DNA from: Diplosphaera chodatii
Lineage: Eukaryota > Chlorophyta > Trebouxiophyceae > Prasiolales > Stichococcaceae
Length of the DNA: 64,000 nt
Reading direction: 5' to 3'
Assembly (NCBI GenBank): GCA_032358165.1
Contig: JAALGY010000038.1
Coordinates: 372,001 to 436,000, forward strand
Shown here: piece after piece, positions 36,026-48,491 of the stretch
Numbering within the stretch: the stretch's first letter is position 1
Layout of the letters: each line of letters begins with the position of its first letter
Translations under genes and position numbers: made by a program
The notes under the pieces: model-generated
Seen by the model: only the letters and a program-made list of their open reading frames with translations
The model's database searches: none
What the model was told of the DNA's origin: nothing

Positions 36026-36936
36026 CACACTCGTCAAGCCGCCAGCTGCTGCCGCCGACACCGCTGCTGCTCAGCTGTCAGCACTGCCACCCCTGTACGG
36101 TCAATGCAGACTAGCTGCAGCTTCCAGTTCTGGTTTCAGCCTGCAGTAGAAGGACGGTTGCTGTGGAGGTGCCGGCATTACCACTCCGAGCAGGGGCTGA
36201 CAGACCGTCGTGCATGGTAACCAGGGTACGCAACACAGCACGCCGAGATTCACCTGTGCTCGCAGCGCATACCAGCAGCATCAATGTAAGTGACGTGGGT
36301 TGAGGCCCGCGAGAACGTCTGGTGTCTGGGGCAACCCCTTGGTGTGCATGACGTGCTCAGGCATCCCACTAGCAGGGCCACCTCAGACCCAACGGCATGC
36401 TTGCCTCAGGCATCATGAGCACAAACGACGCTGCTCGTTCGTCACACAGCTCGAGCGAGCCACAGCACGCAGCCTGCTGCACAGGTGCGGCTGCCAAGAT
36501 GCTGTGTGCAGGCTGGCTGGCTGTTCGAGGTTTGCGCGGGACTGGAAGCAGGAAGCGAACGCGGTCGTCCGGGCACAACAGCCGGACATGAAGCAGGAGT
36601 GCACCGCGCTGAGGCTCACACAAGCTTGTACGGTTTCGACTTCATGTGCTCATGGCTGTACACTCGTTGTTGCGACACATATGAGATCAATATTGTAGAC
36701 TTGGCTTGCTACATGCTGACTGCGCGCCCAACAGCTTATGTATGGACACCAGTTCGTGATGATCAAACGCGAGAACTCGAGGTGATGTTGACATTCAGCA
36801 GCGTGCAGTGCGGCCCAAGCCATTCGGCTGCCGTATCTGCGCTTGCATGGCATCTCAGCTGTGGCATGAGCGGCATGAGCGGTACACTTCAGGGAAGTGA
36901 CATGCCGTGACGGCCGCGAAACACCCACGCTGAGAC
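36026..36936. other. divergent promoter region
   Basis: No coding exon recognised between the coiled-coil gene (-) and the CPSF160 gene (+). It should carry both promoters. Confidence 0.45.
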
Positions 36937-39900
36937 ATGAACTCCGTGGTCTACAAGGAGGTGTGCATGCCGCCACACTCAGACGCCCCGGATCCAGAAC
37001 GTACATGCACATGCACGCGGTCGCTGCAATGCCACGCCTGACGGCAACGACTGCCATGTCATGTTTGCCATGTGTCTCAGATCCATCCTCCAACGGGCGT
37101 CACGCACGCCGTTGCGGGCGCCTTCACGCGGGCGGCGGGGTCGGATGGCGCGCTGCTGGACGTGGTGGTCGCCTGCTCCACACGCCTGCAGCTGTGGCGC
37201 GCCAGGTTCGCTGCAAATGCACCATGCGAAAAACACATTCCGCATCAGCCACCGTGTAGTGCACGCTGGCTGCTCTGCAACCACACACAGGGCATGCATG
37301 CAGGCGGCAGGTATGGGAGCTACAAGTGGCAGCATGCGCGGGAAGGGAAGGGTGTCAGCATGGTCCGGCTGGTTCCGCTTGCACCCGGCACGCCACGCCA
37401 GGGATCGCACCGACACTGGAATCCCGGAGCGGGCGCATCATCTGCGCGCAGGGGGGCCAGCGGGGGCGCGCGGCTGGAGGAGGGGGCGTGCGAGCGGCTG
37501 TGGGGCGTGGTGGAGTCCGCGGCGGTGCTGCGCAGCCGGCGGGACGGCGGGCGGGACGCCCTGCTGCTCACCTTCAGGTGTGTGGCGCTGCATGATCGGC
37601 GGCGCTGCATGCGGCGTGCAGCGCTCAACGCTGTCGGGACCTCCCAACCGGGGTCTCCCGGTCTGTGTCAGGGAAGGGTCCTGCGCAGCGGCATACACAT
37701 GGTCTGGTGCAGAAGTAACCTTCGGGGACCAGTTGCTGGCCACATCATGACAGCAGCAGCGAGGGGATGACTACAGCAGACATGTCAGCGAATGTCTGCA
37801 CACGGCCTCGTGGCGCAGGGACGCCAAGCTGTCGGTGCTGGAGTGGGACGACGCGACCGACCGGTTTGCCACCAGCAGCCTGCACTACTTTGAGGGCGAT
37901 GGGGCGCTGCGGGGTGGGCGGCGCCTGTTCCCGCGTGGCCCCAAGGCGGCCACAGACCCGCAGGTGCCACACGCTGCAAAGCCTAAACGCTGCAGAGGTG
38001 CTTGCCTACAGCACCGCACTCTTCCGTTGCCAGCTGGCAGTGTGCCTGTGCATGATTGCCATTGCGCTGACGCGCTGCAGACTCTCTGTAGGGTTTTGAC
38101 AAGTGCTGGGCTTTGCTGCAGGGACGCTGCGCTGCGGTGCTGTTCTACGGCCACCAGCTGGCGGTGCTGCCGGCAGCCGGCGCCGACGCCCCGGATTTTG
38201 CGGATGAGCTGGAAGTGGGAGTGAAGAGCGACGGCAGCGCCGCGGCGGTCGCCAACAGCTACGTGGTGGATCTGTCAGCACAGGGCATCCGCGAGGTGCA
38301 TTGTGTTCAGACAGTCTGCTGCTCTTCAAGCTTGCACAGGGCAGCCGACAGAATGCACGGTCGGTAGCAGCCAGCGTCTCCTCGTATTTAGATACTGGCT
38401 TGATTGTCTTGAAGAGTCTGCTTTTGTTCCACGTGGATGCATTCTGAAGGTGCCAGCATGACAGGCCACACATGTATCACACCTTCCTGCTTGCGTGCCT
38501 GCAGGTCAGGGACATCGTCTTCCTGCACCGCTACAACGAGCCGACGCTGCTCATTTTGCACGAGGTGCCCGCTGACCATTCACCAGTTGTTGCAGCTGTC
38601 AGCTCGGGAACAAGTTGGACACAAGCTGCTTCTGCACATCTTGTCCATGTGCACCAGTGCCAAGCCAGCCTCCAGCTACTGTACGCCATGCACCCGTTCA
38701 TCTGCGAAATGGGCCGCAGCTGATGTATGCCATGCACCCGACCGCCTGCAGGCCGGGCCGCCCAGCTGGACGGGTCTGTACGTGGAGCGGAAGGACACGT
38801 GCGCGCTGGCGGCGCTGTCGCTGGACACCGCCAACCGGCGGCAGCCGCGCATCTGGGGCGCTACAGGGCTGCCCTCCGACGCGCACGCCCTGTCGGCGGC
38901 GCCCCAGGGCGGCGCGCTGGTCCTGGCGCAGAACCTGCTGCTGTTCCACACCCAGGTCGGCGTCTGACATGCACATTGCATCCGAGCACCTGAGGCCCAG
39001 GGGCGATGCCCAGCCAACCTCAGCCTGCCAGCATTGCCGGGTGCACAGCTGCAGGACCATCTGCTGCCGCCCAGCAACCAGTGCAGCAATGTGGAACGCC
39101 AAAAACGCAGGCCTGAGTCTGGGAGACGTGCGTTTTGCAGGGCTCGAGCTGCGCGCTGGCCGTGAACGGCAACGCGGCAGGCGGGGTGGCGCCGCTGGCG
39201 CTCGAGTTCAACGAGATGGCCGAGCCGCCCGCGACGACGGCGGCGCGCCACGCCGCCCGCTACTTCAACAACGTGCACCCGGTGAGCTGCCTCTCCTCGT
39301 GGCCTGGTGCGGAGCGCCGCAGCCTCTGCAGTGCAAAGCAAGCTGGAATGCAGATCGTGTCTGTGCTAGGTGCGGTCAAGCAGCCATGCTGCCTGCCACA
39401 CAGCCAGAGAGCCTGGCTGGCTGGGCGTCCTCTGCTCAGACCACTCCGAGCTTGCAGCTGCTGCACGTGAGGCTGTCAAGTGACACCTTGAAAGTGCAAA
39501 GAGCAGGAAGCTGCGGCATGTTCATGTCGAGGTTCAACCATGCAGCCACGACGTCAGCTCCCATGGTGCTTTACCATGATTTGCCCTGCCATCCACAGCT
39601 GTGTAGTGGTCCGGACATGCGCACGCTGACAAGAAGCATCCCATTCCGCGAGTCACGCGTGACACGAGCCCGGCAGAGTCGATGGCGGTCGCCACTGCAG
39701 GACGCGGTGCCGGCCGCCGCCAAGGGGGCGCCCCGCGCGGAGGGCATCGACGCCGAGCTGGGCGGCGCGCGGGTGGCCTGGCTGGACGCGCGCACCGCGC
39801 TGCTCGGCACGCCCGGCGGCCAGCTGCTGGCGGCCACGCTGCCGCTGAGCGGCGGGGCCGTGCGCCGCATCCAGGTGCGGCACGGCGCATGTCGGAACTG

Positions 39901-42900
39901 TCAACAGGGGGGCTGGCAGGTTGTGTCACTGTGACACCCTTCTTTCTGATCATACACATGTGGGACCGGAGCAAACTTTACCGTCTTTGGCTGCTGCGGT
40001 CACCATGCTCCGCTGATGTGATGCCTCTCCTGGCCCCTGCAGCTGTCCAAGGCGAGGATGGGGCCGCCGGCGTCTGCGATTGCGGCGCTGGGCGGGGGCA
40101 CGCTGTTCCTGGGCTCCTGGGCGGGCGACTCGCTGCTCGTGCGCGCCACCCAGCAGCAGACCAAGGTGGGACGCGGCAACGCATGCAGCTGCCCCATCTG
40201 CTTTGCGCCCAATGATGTGCGATGAAGGGCACGCCTGGCGGTGTGCTCACCCACAACTCGAGAGCTGCCCATCCACAACAGAGCTGTGTCTGACATGATG
40301 CACCGCGACGAAAGTGTAGGCGCCGCTCCTGCTGATGGGGCCCGAGGAGGCGGCCATCTACGGCGAGGACGCTGCGGCGCCCAGCGACGCTGCTGGGGAC
40401 GCGCCTGCAGCCAAGCGGCAGCGGACGGGCGGCGGCGCAGACACAGCACCTCAGGATGAAGCAGAGGTGGCATGGGACCCCCTCCAGCGGCCTGCTGAGC
40501 TCTGGGCACGCAGCCTCGCCGTCTGCGCAGCAGGCAGAGCATCCCGCGGCCCGCTGGCCGCCAACACAGCGGCGCAGCCATGGTCCGCAAGGGTATCATG
40601 CTCCTGACGTCCACAACCCCCTGCTGCAGGACATCGACATCGAGGCGCTGTTCGAGGCGGAGGCCGCGCCCGGGGACGCCGCCAACGAGGCGCCGCGGTA
40701 CGCGCTGCGGGTGCTGGACCAGCTGCCGGGCCTGGGCCCCATCCGCGCCCTCATCGCCGCCCCGCCGCCCAGCCGCCTGCTCGGCGAGCTGCAAGGTGTG
40801 TGTGGTTCTGCTAAACCCTAAATCCCGACGCCACTGTCATGGCGTGTGTCTGTATATACACAGCTCATCATCCGGGGGCTGTGGAACGGGGCAGCCTACA
40901 TGTGGTTGGCGCAGCACGTCCCGCGGCGCCTGCTGAGCGTCGGCGTCTCATGCGCCGGGTGTGCGTCGCGCAGAGGGGGTGCCGGCGCCGGACGCGGGGT
41001 CCCAGCAGGCGGTGGCGGCGGTGGGCGGCGGCCGGCGGGGCGCGCTGGCGCTGCTGCGCCGCAGCCTGGTGCCACAGCTGCAGGTGGTCGTGCCCATCCC
41101 AGGTGCGCGGCACACGGCGCCCCCACACCCCTCGGCCTGCCTGGCTGCCTCCCCACACTTTGCTGCACAGTAGTCATGCTGATTTGGTTACACATATTGC
41201 AAAGTCAGGTGCAGCTCAGCAGCAGCCCCTCCAGTCACACATAGGAGGAGCCTCCGCAAGCCTCAGCTATACGGTGCCTTTCATCAGGACAGCTCGGCAG
41301 CAGTGTGCCGGGAGTCAGGCTGCGACGCTGGGTGCCTCGTTGAACACAGCCACCGTGCCCTGCAGGCGTGCACGGCCTGTGGACGGTGCGCGCCGCGGGG
41401 GCGGACCCGGCCGCCCACGACGCCTTCCTGCTGATCAGTGCGCGGTATGTGAAGACCGACAAGGCGGGCGGCGCGCAGCAGGAGGTGCGGCAGACGCGGG
41501 TGCTGGCAACGCACCGGGAGCTGGAGGAAGTCTCCGCCAGGTGCGCCCACTGGGACGGCAGAGGTTACAGGCGTGCGGTGCCTGTCGCCGCCACTGCCAA
41601 AGGCAGGGTGTGCATCGCATGTGTGGGTGCAAACATGCACCATACCTGCAGTCGTGGCGTGCTGCATGTGTTGGATACACAGTGCCGAGCAGTGTCGCGT
41701 GTCTGCTGTACATGCGTCTCTGTGAGTGTGGTTGTCAGCATTGCTAAGCTGGTCAGGCGCTGCTGTCGCCTGGTGCAGGGCGGACTTCGAGATGAAGACA
41801 ACGACAGTGGCAGCAGGCAACCTCGCGGGCCCCGACAACACCGCCGGTCCCATTGTGCAGGTACAACACGCAGCAACTGGCCGACTCCCACAGTGCTGAA
41901 GCTGCACAACGTGAGGTGTCCAAGTTGCAGTGTCAGGCGGAAACGCGCAGCCACTGCGACTCGCATTGACACTCTGCAAACACGCGGTCAAGGGCTGCCA
42001 CAGGGGCCACAACAGGCGATCTCCGCATGTTCCGATAGCCGAGCATGGCAGGGCTCCTGCACTATGTCCAAGGTCTTCGCAATGGTGCAGGTGTGTCCTC
42101 GGGAGGTGCGGCTCATTGCGGACGACGTGGCGCAGCAGGCGCTGCCGCTGCGCGGGCTGCTGCCAAACCCTGGGGATGACGACGAGGAGCTGACCATCGC
42201 CAGCGCTGAGGTGGCGGGATCCTATGTGCTGCTGCTGCTCAGCGACGGCGCGGGCATCCTGCTGCGGCACAGCCCCGGCACAGGTGCCTACTCTTCACCT
42301 CGTACCTCTCAACTCCCTAATGCAGCGGGGTGCCTGTAACGGTGCTTCAGGTCTGCATGAACCTGACATCATGTCGTAAAGCGCAGGACCTTGCTTGTGG
42401 GCACACAGGTGAGCTGGCGGTGCTGCCAGCTGCGACGGAGCCGCTGACAGTCCGGCCAACCGTGGACTTCCCTGCGGCCATCAATGCGGCCTGCCTCCAC
42501 GTTGACCGCGCCGGCTGGCTGGCTGCGCATGCGGGCCATGTGCTAGGTGGGCATGCACCTACACAACACATGGCGTCAACTAGCAGCAGCTGGCCACCTG
42601 CTGTGCAAGTGCATGTTGAGCTGGCATGCGCGAGTGTTGAGAGAATAGACCCATTGGCAACTGCAAGCCTCAGGTGGAAGGGCAACAAGCAAAACGTTTC
42701 AGCGAAGTCATGACGCAAACTTGCCAGCCATGACTTTGTGCCGCAGATCTGCCGGCAGCGCCAGAGGGGCCGGAGGCCATGGAGGTTGGAGAACCGGAGC
42801 CCAGCGATGCGGCGGCAGCAGCACAGGGCGCCGCCGCCGCCACGGATATTGCGGGGGTCGGCGCGGCAGCCGCAGCAGCACCCGATGCGCCGTCAGCTGC

Positions 42901-45900
42901 AGCGGATGCGGCGGACGCAGCGGCGGGCGCAGACCGTTCAGAAAGGTCGGCGGCCAGTGCAGCTGCGGGTCAGGCGCCGCAGCAGGCTGGCGCTGCAGCT
43001 GCAAGCGCTGCTCAGCAGGCGGGTGCAGGGCAGCAGAGCGCAGCTGATGCAGCCGCTGCGCCTGACACCATGGGCGTCTGCTGCGCAGTTGCAAGGTGCC
43101 TCCGCATGCCGCATTGCTGTGAGCCTGTCGTTGCGTTTCTATGTTGCTGCCTGTGTAGGATAGAGAGCAGCATAGCCGCCGACTCCTGGGCGCCACTGTG
43201 CAGGGCCAGCGGGCAGCTGGAGATCTACCAGCTGCCGGCCATGCGGCTCGTGTTTTCCAGCGGCGGCCTCGCCGAGGCGCTGCCCGTCCTCGGCCCTGCA
43301 GCAGCCGCGGACGCTGAAACGCCAGCTGCCGGTGACATGCCGGCGCCAGACGAGCAGGCAGCCGCGGTGGCTGAGCTGCGGCTGGAAGCCTTCCCAGAGA
43401 CGGGCGGCAGCGGCGGCGGCGGCGGCGGTGGCGGTGCCGGTGGCGGCAGCACTGGAAATAGCAGAAGCGCCGGCAGTCCGGAAGCAGTCGGCGCGGCGCC
43501 GCACCTGCTGGCGAAGCTGGAGGACGGCACGCTGCTTGCCTACCGCGCCTTTGCTCCCAGCAGCGTATGTCTCTCCCAGCGTTCCATGTCAAATCAGGCA
43601 TCTGGTGGCTGTGCTCCCGAGCTGCACATCAGTTGGGGAACTCGGTGCCTGCCTGCCATGTTGTCAAGGCAACTATGACTCACATATATAATAAAATGTA
43701 TATAAGATATTAATAATATATATCGTCCGGTAACCTACAGGGCGCTGGACTGGCGTTCTCGCGGCAGCCCCTTGAGCTGGCCGGGCACGGGGCACCAGCG
43801 CCATCAGCAGCCACGACGGCAGCAGGAAGCGGTGACGGTGCTGACGAGGAAAGCAGCAGCCGGCCACTGATGACACGCTTTGACGCGATTGGTACGGACG
43901 GCCAGGACTGCTATGTTTCCTGCAGAGTGTCAAGTGCCATTTCGTGCAGAATGTGCCTCCTGCGTCCCTGTTGTCGGCACGCTGTCTGGGCAAGAGAGCG
44001 GCTGTGGCACGTGGGGTTTGAGTCAGGGCGCCACATGCGATGCTGCCAACCTTTTCCATACGGCTGGTGACCACTTGCAACACGTGTCAACAGTGTGTGT
44101 TCACAGATGTCAACAGCGTATCACAACTGTCCATGTGGTTCCTGCATGCACGCCTGTCCATGTGCTTCTCGAGTGAGTGCCCTCAGCGGGTGCGGTTGGC
44201 TGTGCAGGCGCCACCCGGCCGTACGCCGGCGTATTTGTGGGCGGCGCCGCGCCGCTGCTGCTGGTCGCGGACCGGGGCCGGCTGCTGCCGCACCCGATGC
44301 CGGCCGACGGCGCCGTCGCGGCCTTCACGCCCTTCCACAACCCCGACTGCGAGCAGGCGCGGCCTGGAGTTGATTCTGAATTCAACGTTCACAACCTGTG
44401 CCTGCCCAACCTCATCTCTCTGCAAGGGCCAGCTGTGGGCGGCGGCAGCTGCTGCATCGAGGGCGGTTGCACGGAGCTGCCTGGTCGAGCGCGGCCCGCC
44501 TCACGCCGTGCCGTGGCGTGTTTCTTCAGGGCTTCATCGTGGCGTGCGACCCGGCGGCCGGCGGCACCGTGCGCATCTGCAGCCTGGACCCGGGGCAGCG
44601 GCTGGGCGGCCCCTGGCCCGCGGGCCGCCTGCCGCAGCGCGCCACCCCCACCGCGCTGGGCCTCTACCCCGAGGCGCAGCTCCTCGTCGTGGCCGTCAGC
44701 CGGCAGGTGCGCCAGCATGGTGCTTTGCGCGCGATGCTGGGCGGCCGCTTTGGGTGCGGCACCCGGGTTGCCGCTCACCAGCTGGGGCTGTCAGGTCTCT
44801 GGTTTTTCCAGGTGTCGAGGTTTCGGAGGGACTGACGTCCTCTGGTGCGATTCCAGGCGCCATACAAGAAGTGGCGGCCGCTGGAGCCGGAGGGCGACCC
44901 CGCGGCGGCGGCGGCCTACGCCACGGCCGAGGCGGCGGCGAAGCACGCCAAGGGCGGCCCCGCCGGCGAGGTCGGGTGGCAGCTGCTGTGCGGCATTGCA
45001 GGCCATTTGAAAGATACTCGGATGCACGCTGTGGTTGCTGATGTCTGCAAGTCCCGCATTGCCGCAGGTGCGGCTGCTGGCGGCGGGCAGCGGCGGGACG
45101 GTGTTCAGCCACGAGCTGGAGGCGGGGGAGGTGCCGCTGGTGGCGCGGGCGGTGCACCTGGCGGACCGCTCGGCCGCCGGCCGCAGCCGCCCCCTGATCG
45201 CCGTCGGCACATCCTTCTCCGCAGGTACGACAGCCGTGCTAATTTCCTGAACATGAGCTGGTGGGACATCGCTTTTGGTGGACCTTGGTGTTGCAGGTTG
45301 TCAGGTGCATGTGCTCACCTGCCCTGCGTGTGTCCTTGACAGCCGGGCTGCTGCACAGTCGGGCGGCCGCTAGGCAATAGGAACACACGAGTCCAAAGAC
45401 GGTATGCAGATGTACGGCAAATCCCGTGCGCGACGCTGGCCAGTGCACACCCACTGTCACAGCGTGCATCGCATGCAGCGCTGTCGGCGATGCTGCCCTG
45501 CAGGGGAGGACTTCCCGTGCACCGGGCGCCTGCTGCTGTTTGAGGTCAAGCCGGCGCCGCAGCCCGAGGGCCAGCCGGCCGAGGCGGACGCGCGGGAGGC
45601 CTGGGCGGCGCAGATGATCTACGTCAGGTCTGCAGCAGCCCTGTTGCCTGATAGACTCTGACTTGACCTCGACGTTGTGTCAGCGGCAACCAGTGATAAA
45701 CCAAGCTGCGTGTTGAAGGCTCCAAGCAGTGCTGACCATACTCACCGGCTGCGGCAACCAGGGAGTTCCGGGGCCCGGTGACAGCCGTGGCGTCGTTCGA
45801 GGGCGCGGTGCTGCTGGCGGCGGGCCACCGGCTGGAGCGCCACGAGCTGCAGGTAGTGGTACTCCGTGTTACTGCTGACTGCTGATGTATGTGCCAGTCA

Positions 45901-47557
45901 TGGCGGCTGGTCACAAGGCGCCTTGGTGTTGCTGTTGTTGCTGCATTGCCTGCAAAAGCAGCAAGTGCCGAAGCCTGCTTGTGGGGCCGGCATGTCGGAC
46001 TGTAGCAGCCAGCTGGAGGCCTGTACACATGCAAACGCATCCCAGACGCTGTCAGGAGCATGTGGCAGACATGCGACCACCCCCTCAAGTGGTCGCTCTG
46101 CAGGGTTCGCGGCTGGTGCGCACGGCCTTCTTCGATGCGCCGTTCCTGGTGGCGACGCTCAACGTCATCAAGAACTACGCGCTGGCTGGAGATGCGGCTC
46201 ATGGCGCCATCTTTGTTCATTACACGGTAAGCTGCCCAGGTCGTATCCGACTGACCATCTTCTGTACATGCTCACACAGCTGCCTGCTTGCTGCTGGAAT
46301 GGAACTGCTCTGGCAACCAGCCTGCCTGCGATTTTCCGGCTCATGCTGCACTCACTCCAGGGTGACTGTCCATGGCGTGACTAAGGGCACTGCCCGCCCC
46401 GCAGGAGAAGGAGCGGCAGCTGCGGCAGATCTCACGCGACTTCGAGGCGCAGGGCCTGCGCGCGGCGGAGCTCCTGATCGACGGCTCCGCGCTGGGCTTC
46501 CTGGCGGCGGACGCGGGCGGGGCGCTGCGGCTGCTGCGCTACGACAACACCGCCGCCCACGCGCGCGCCACCCTGCGCGGCCAGCGCCTGCTCAACCTGT
46601 GCGTGCTGCCTGAACGTGACGCACTGGCATGCTGGTCAGCTTGGCAGGGTTGCCCCGGCAGCTTTTGCTGCTGTGACGGTCCCTTCTTGACCACTGCGGG
46701 CTTACAGATGGTCTGGTCAGCGCCCTCCGTCGTGCCGGCCGTGCCAGGCAGGCCGCCAGCACCGCTGGGCACCCCGGCGTCTGACGCTCGGCCACCCCCT
46801 GCAGGGGTAACCTGCACACGGGCAGCGGCGCGACGGCCGCAGCGCGGCTGCACGTCAGCACTCGGGCGGTGCCGCGGCGGCAGGGCTGCGTGCTGGCGAC
46901 GGCCGACGGCGGCCTGGGCGCCGTCGCGCCCCTGGTGAGCAGATGCTCTGACCTGCCCCTTGTTTTGTCATCCAACGGCATGCTGGCTGTCATTTGCATA
47001 CAGATTCGTGATGTGCCCGAGCCCAGACTGTCAGCGGATGCGCTTCATGCGGTTTGCAGGGTGCAGCGGAAGCGAAGGCAGCTGCCGTGCTCGGGCGGCT
47101 GCAGCAGGCGATGGTGGCCGGCGTCGCACATGCAGCCGGCCTGAACCCCGCAGCATTCCGGTGGGCCGCCAGCTGCCAGATGCGATGTGTGCGTGTGACA
47201 TGCGGAGGCACAGACGCAGGAGCTGCCCAATGCGTTTCTGAACACACAGGGGGCGGCAGGTTGTGTGAGTCTGCCAATCCTACATAGGCAGCTCGCTGGT
47301 ACTCATGGAGTCATGCTCGTCAGCCGCCATGTGTATGTTCCAGGCGGCAATTCTCGAAGCAGCCGGCTGCGCTGGGCGGCGGGCGCCGCGGCGGGCCGCC
47401 GCTGCTGCAGGGCGCCTTTCTGGACGGCGACCTGTTGTTCTGCTACTTCCAGCTGCCGTTCCGGCAACAGCAGCGGCTGGCGGCGGCTGCCGGCAGCAAC
47501 CGCAGCGGCATCCTTGAGCACCTGCGGATGCTGCATGCCAACCTGGCCTTCTTCTGA
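36937..47557 (+). CDS. CPSF1: cleavage and polyadenylation specificity factor subunit 1 (CPSF160)
   Basis: Thirty-one exons, 36937-36960 through 47344-47557, join in phase with no break to 1601 residues; animal and plant CPSF160 is about 1440. It starts MNSVVYKEIHPPTGV, the conserved N-terminus. It continues with beta-propeller segments (FLHRYNEPTLLILHE, SWTGLYVERKDTCALAALSLD, GALVLAQNLLLFHTQ, LGGGTLFLGSWAGDSLLVRA, LDQLPGLGPIRAL, GVHGLWTVRAAG, GQLEIYQLPAMRLVF, FTPFHNPDCEQGF, ALGLYPEAQLLVVAVS). The CPSF_A region follows (GRLLLFEV, ISRDFEAQG, LGFLAADAGGALRLLRYD) and the end is ILEHLRMLHANLAFF. CPSF160 is the scaffold that, with WDR33 and CPSF30, binds the polyadenylation signal; in this lineage the signal is TGTAA. 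Exon 18 (42747-43095) is an Ala-rich insert and exon 19 has a Gly run; these explain part of the extra length. Intron 21 (44357-44529) uses a GC donor. Confidence 0.95.
40811..40824 (+). promoter_or_regulatory. telo-box-like motif AAACCCTAA in CPSF1 intron 12
   Basis: CTAAACCCTAAATC lies 15 bases after the exon 12 donor. The same core occurs on the minus strand at 4430-4438 in the DUF177 gene. In plants AAACCCTAA is both telomere repeat and promoter element; function here is unproven. Confidence 0.35.
43682..43723 (+). other. AT-rich tract inside CPSF1 intron 19
   Basis: About 40 bases made almost only of A and T (TATATA, AATAAAAT, AATAATATATAT) within an otherwise GC-rich window. It sits just before the acceptor at 43740. 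Confidence 0.85.
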
Positions 47558-48491
47558 GCTGCTTGGCCAGTGCTGGTGCCGGGCCACATGGCAACAGCGG
47601 CGGTGGAACTCCAATGCTTTGAGCCGCTTGCGTGGCACTGCCGCATCGTCTTCGTCAGTAAAGTAGATGTTGTAGACATGTATCTCGGTGATGGACATGT
47701 GCGCTGGGCAGTGAACGATCTCAGTAGTGCTTGATTTGCGTATGCGGCTGAGGGCTTCTGAGAAACTGGTGACAGACAGAACGACACGGCAACATGGCAC
47801 CCCCCCTCTAACATGCTTCACGGATTTGCAACGAGCATAGGGGCCCTACATGCGGCCGTATGCCTTGTGACGGCTCACATAAGGCTTCCAGTAACACCAG
47901 AAAACGAGATGAGAGTCTGCCAGGTCCCCACGGTGAGAACCTCAAACGCGCTGTGAAGTCCACGTTCATTCACCGCCAATTCATCAGCACTTCTCAAGCA
48001 CAAGCTCATCTCGCCCCTTTTGTGCCGTGAGTGCGAGACTGTAAGATCCTTTCTCTTCAGGCAGCAACCGCGACGCTGGGTGCTGCAGCACCTGCTACTG
48101 GGGGCATGGCGATCCAGGTGGGGTGGGGGCCACCTCCGTATTCGACGCTCACAACCTCCACACGGAGCGCAATAGCCGCCTGATTTATGTTTCAACCTGC
48201 CTACCTCCTCTTGAAATCACCACGGCAGACGCTCTGGCTTTGTTTCATGGCATGACTGACGCGTGCATTACTTTTGGGGAGCTCGTGGCGAGCCTCGAAT
48301 TGCGGTGACGGTGCGATGCGGGGCAGACAGTCCCGCCTATACTGCTGCATCACCCTGAACGCCGGTTTAGTGCCACTGCCAGCGCAACAGCTCATCTGCT
48401 GCCGGTTCCGCGTTACCGAGCAGCTCAGTGCAAGGACGGTCAGGGAAATCACCAGGCCCGCTTTCATGTACATCAGCAGAACCTTTTCGCG
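47558..48491. other. 3' UTR of CPSF1 and promoter of the PA14 matrix gene
   Basis: No coding exon recognised. TGTAA at 48040 is a candidate polyadenylation signal for CPSF1. Confidence 0.5.
48040..48044 (+). terminator. TGTAA polyadenylation signal (candidate)
   Basis: About 480 bases after the stop codon of CPSF1, on the coding strand. Confidence 0.4.
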
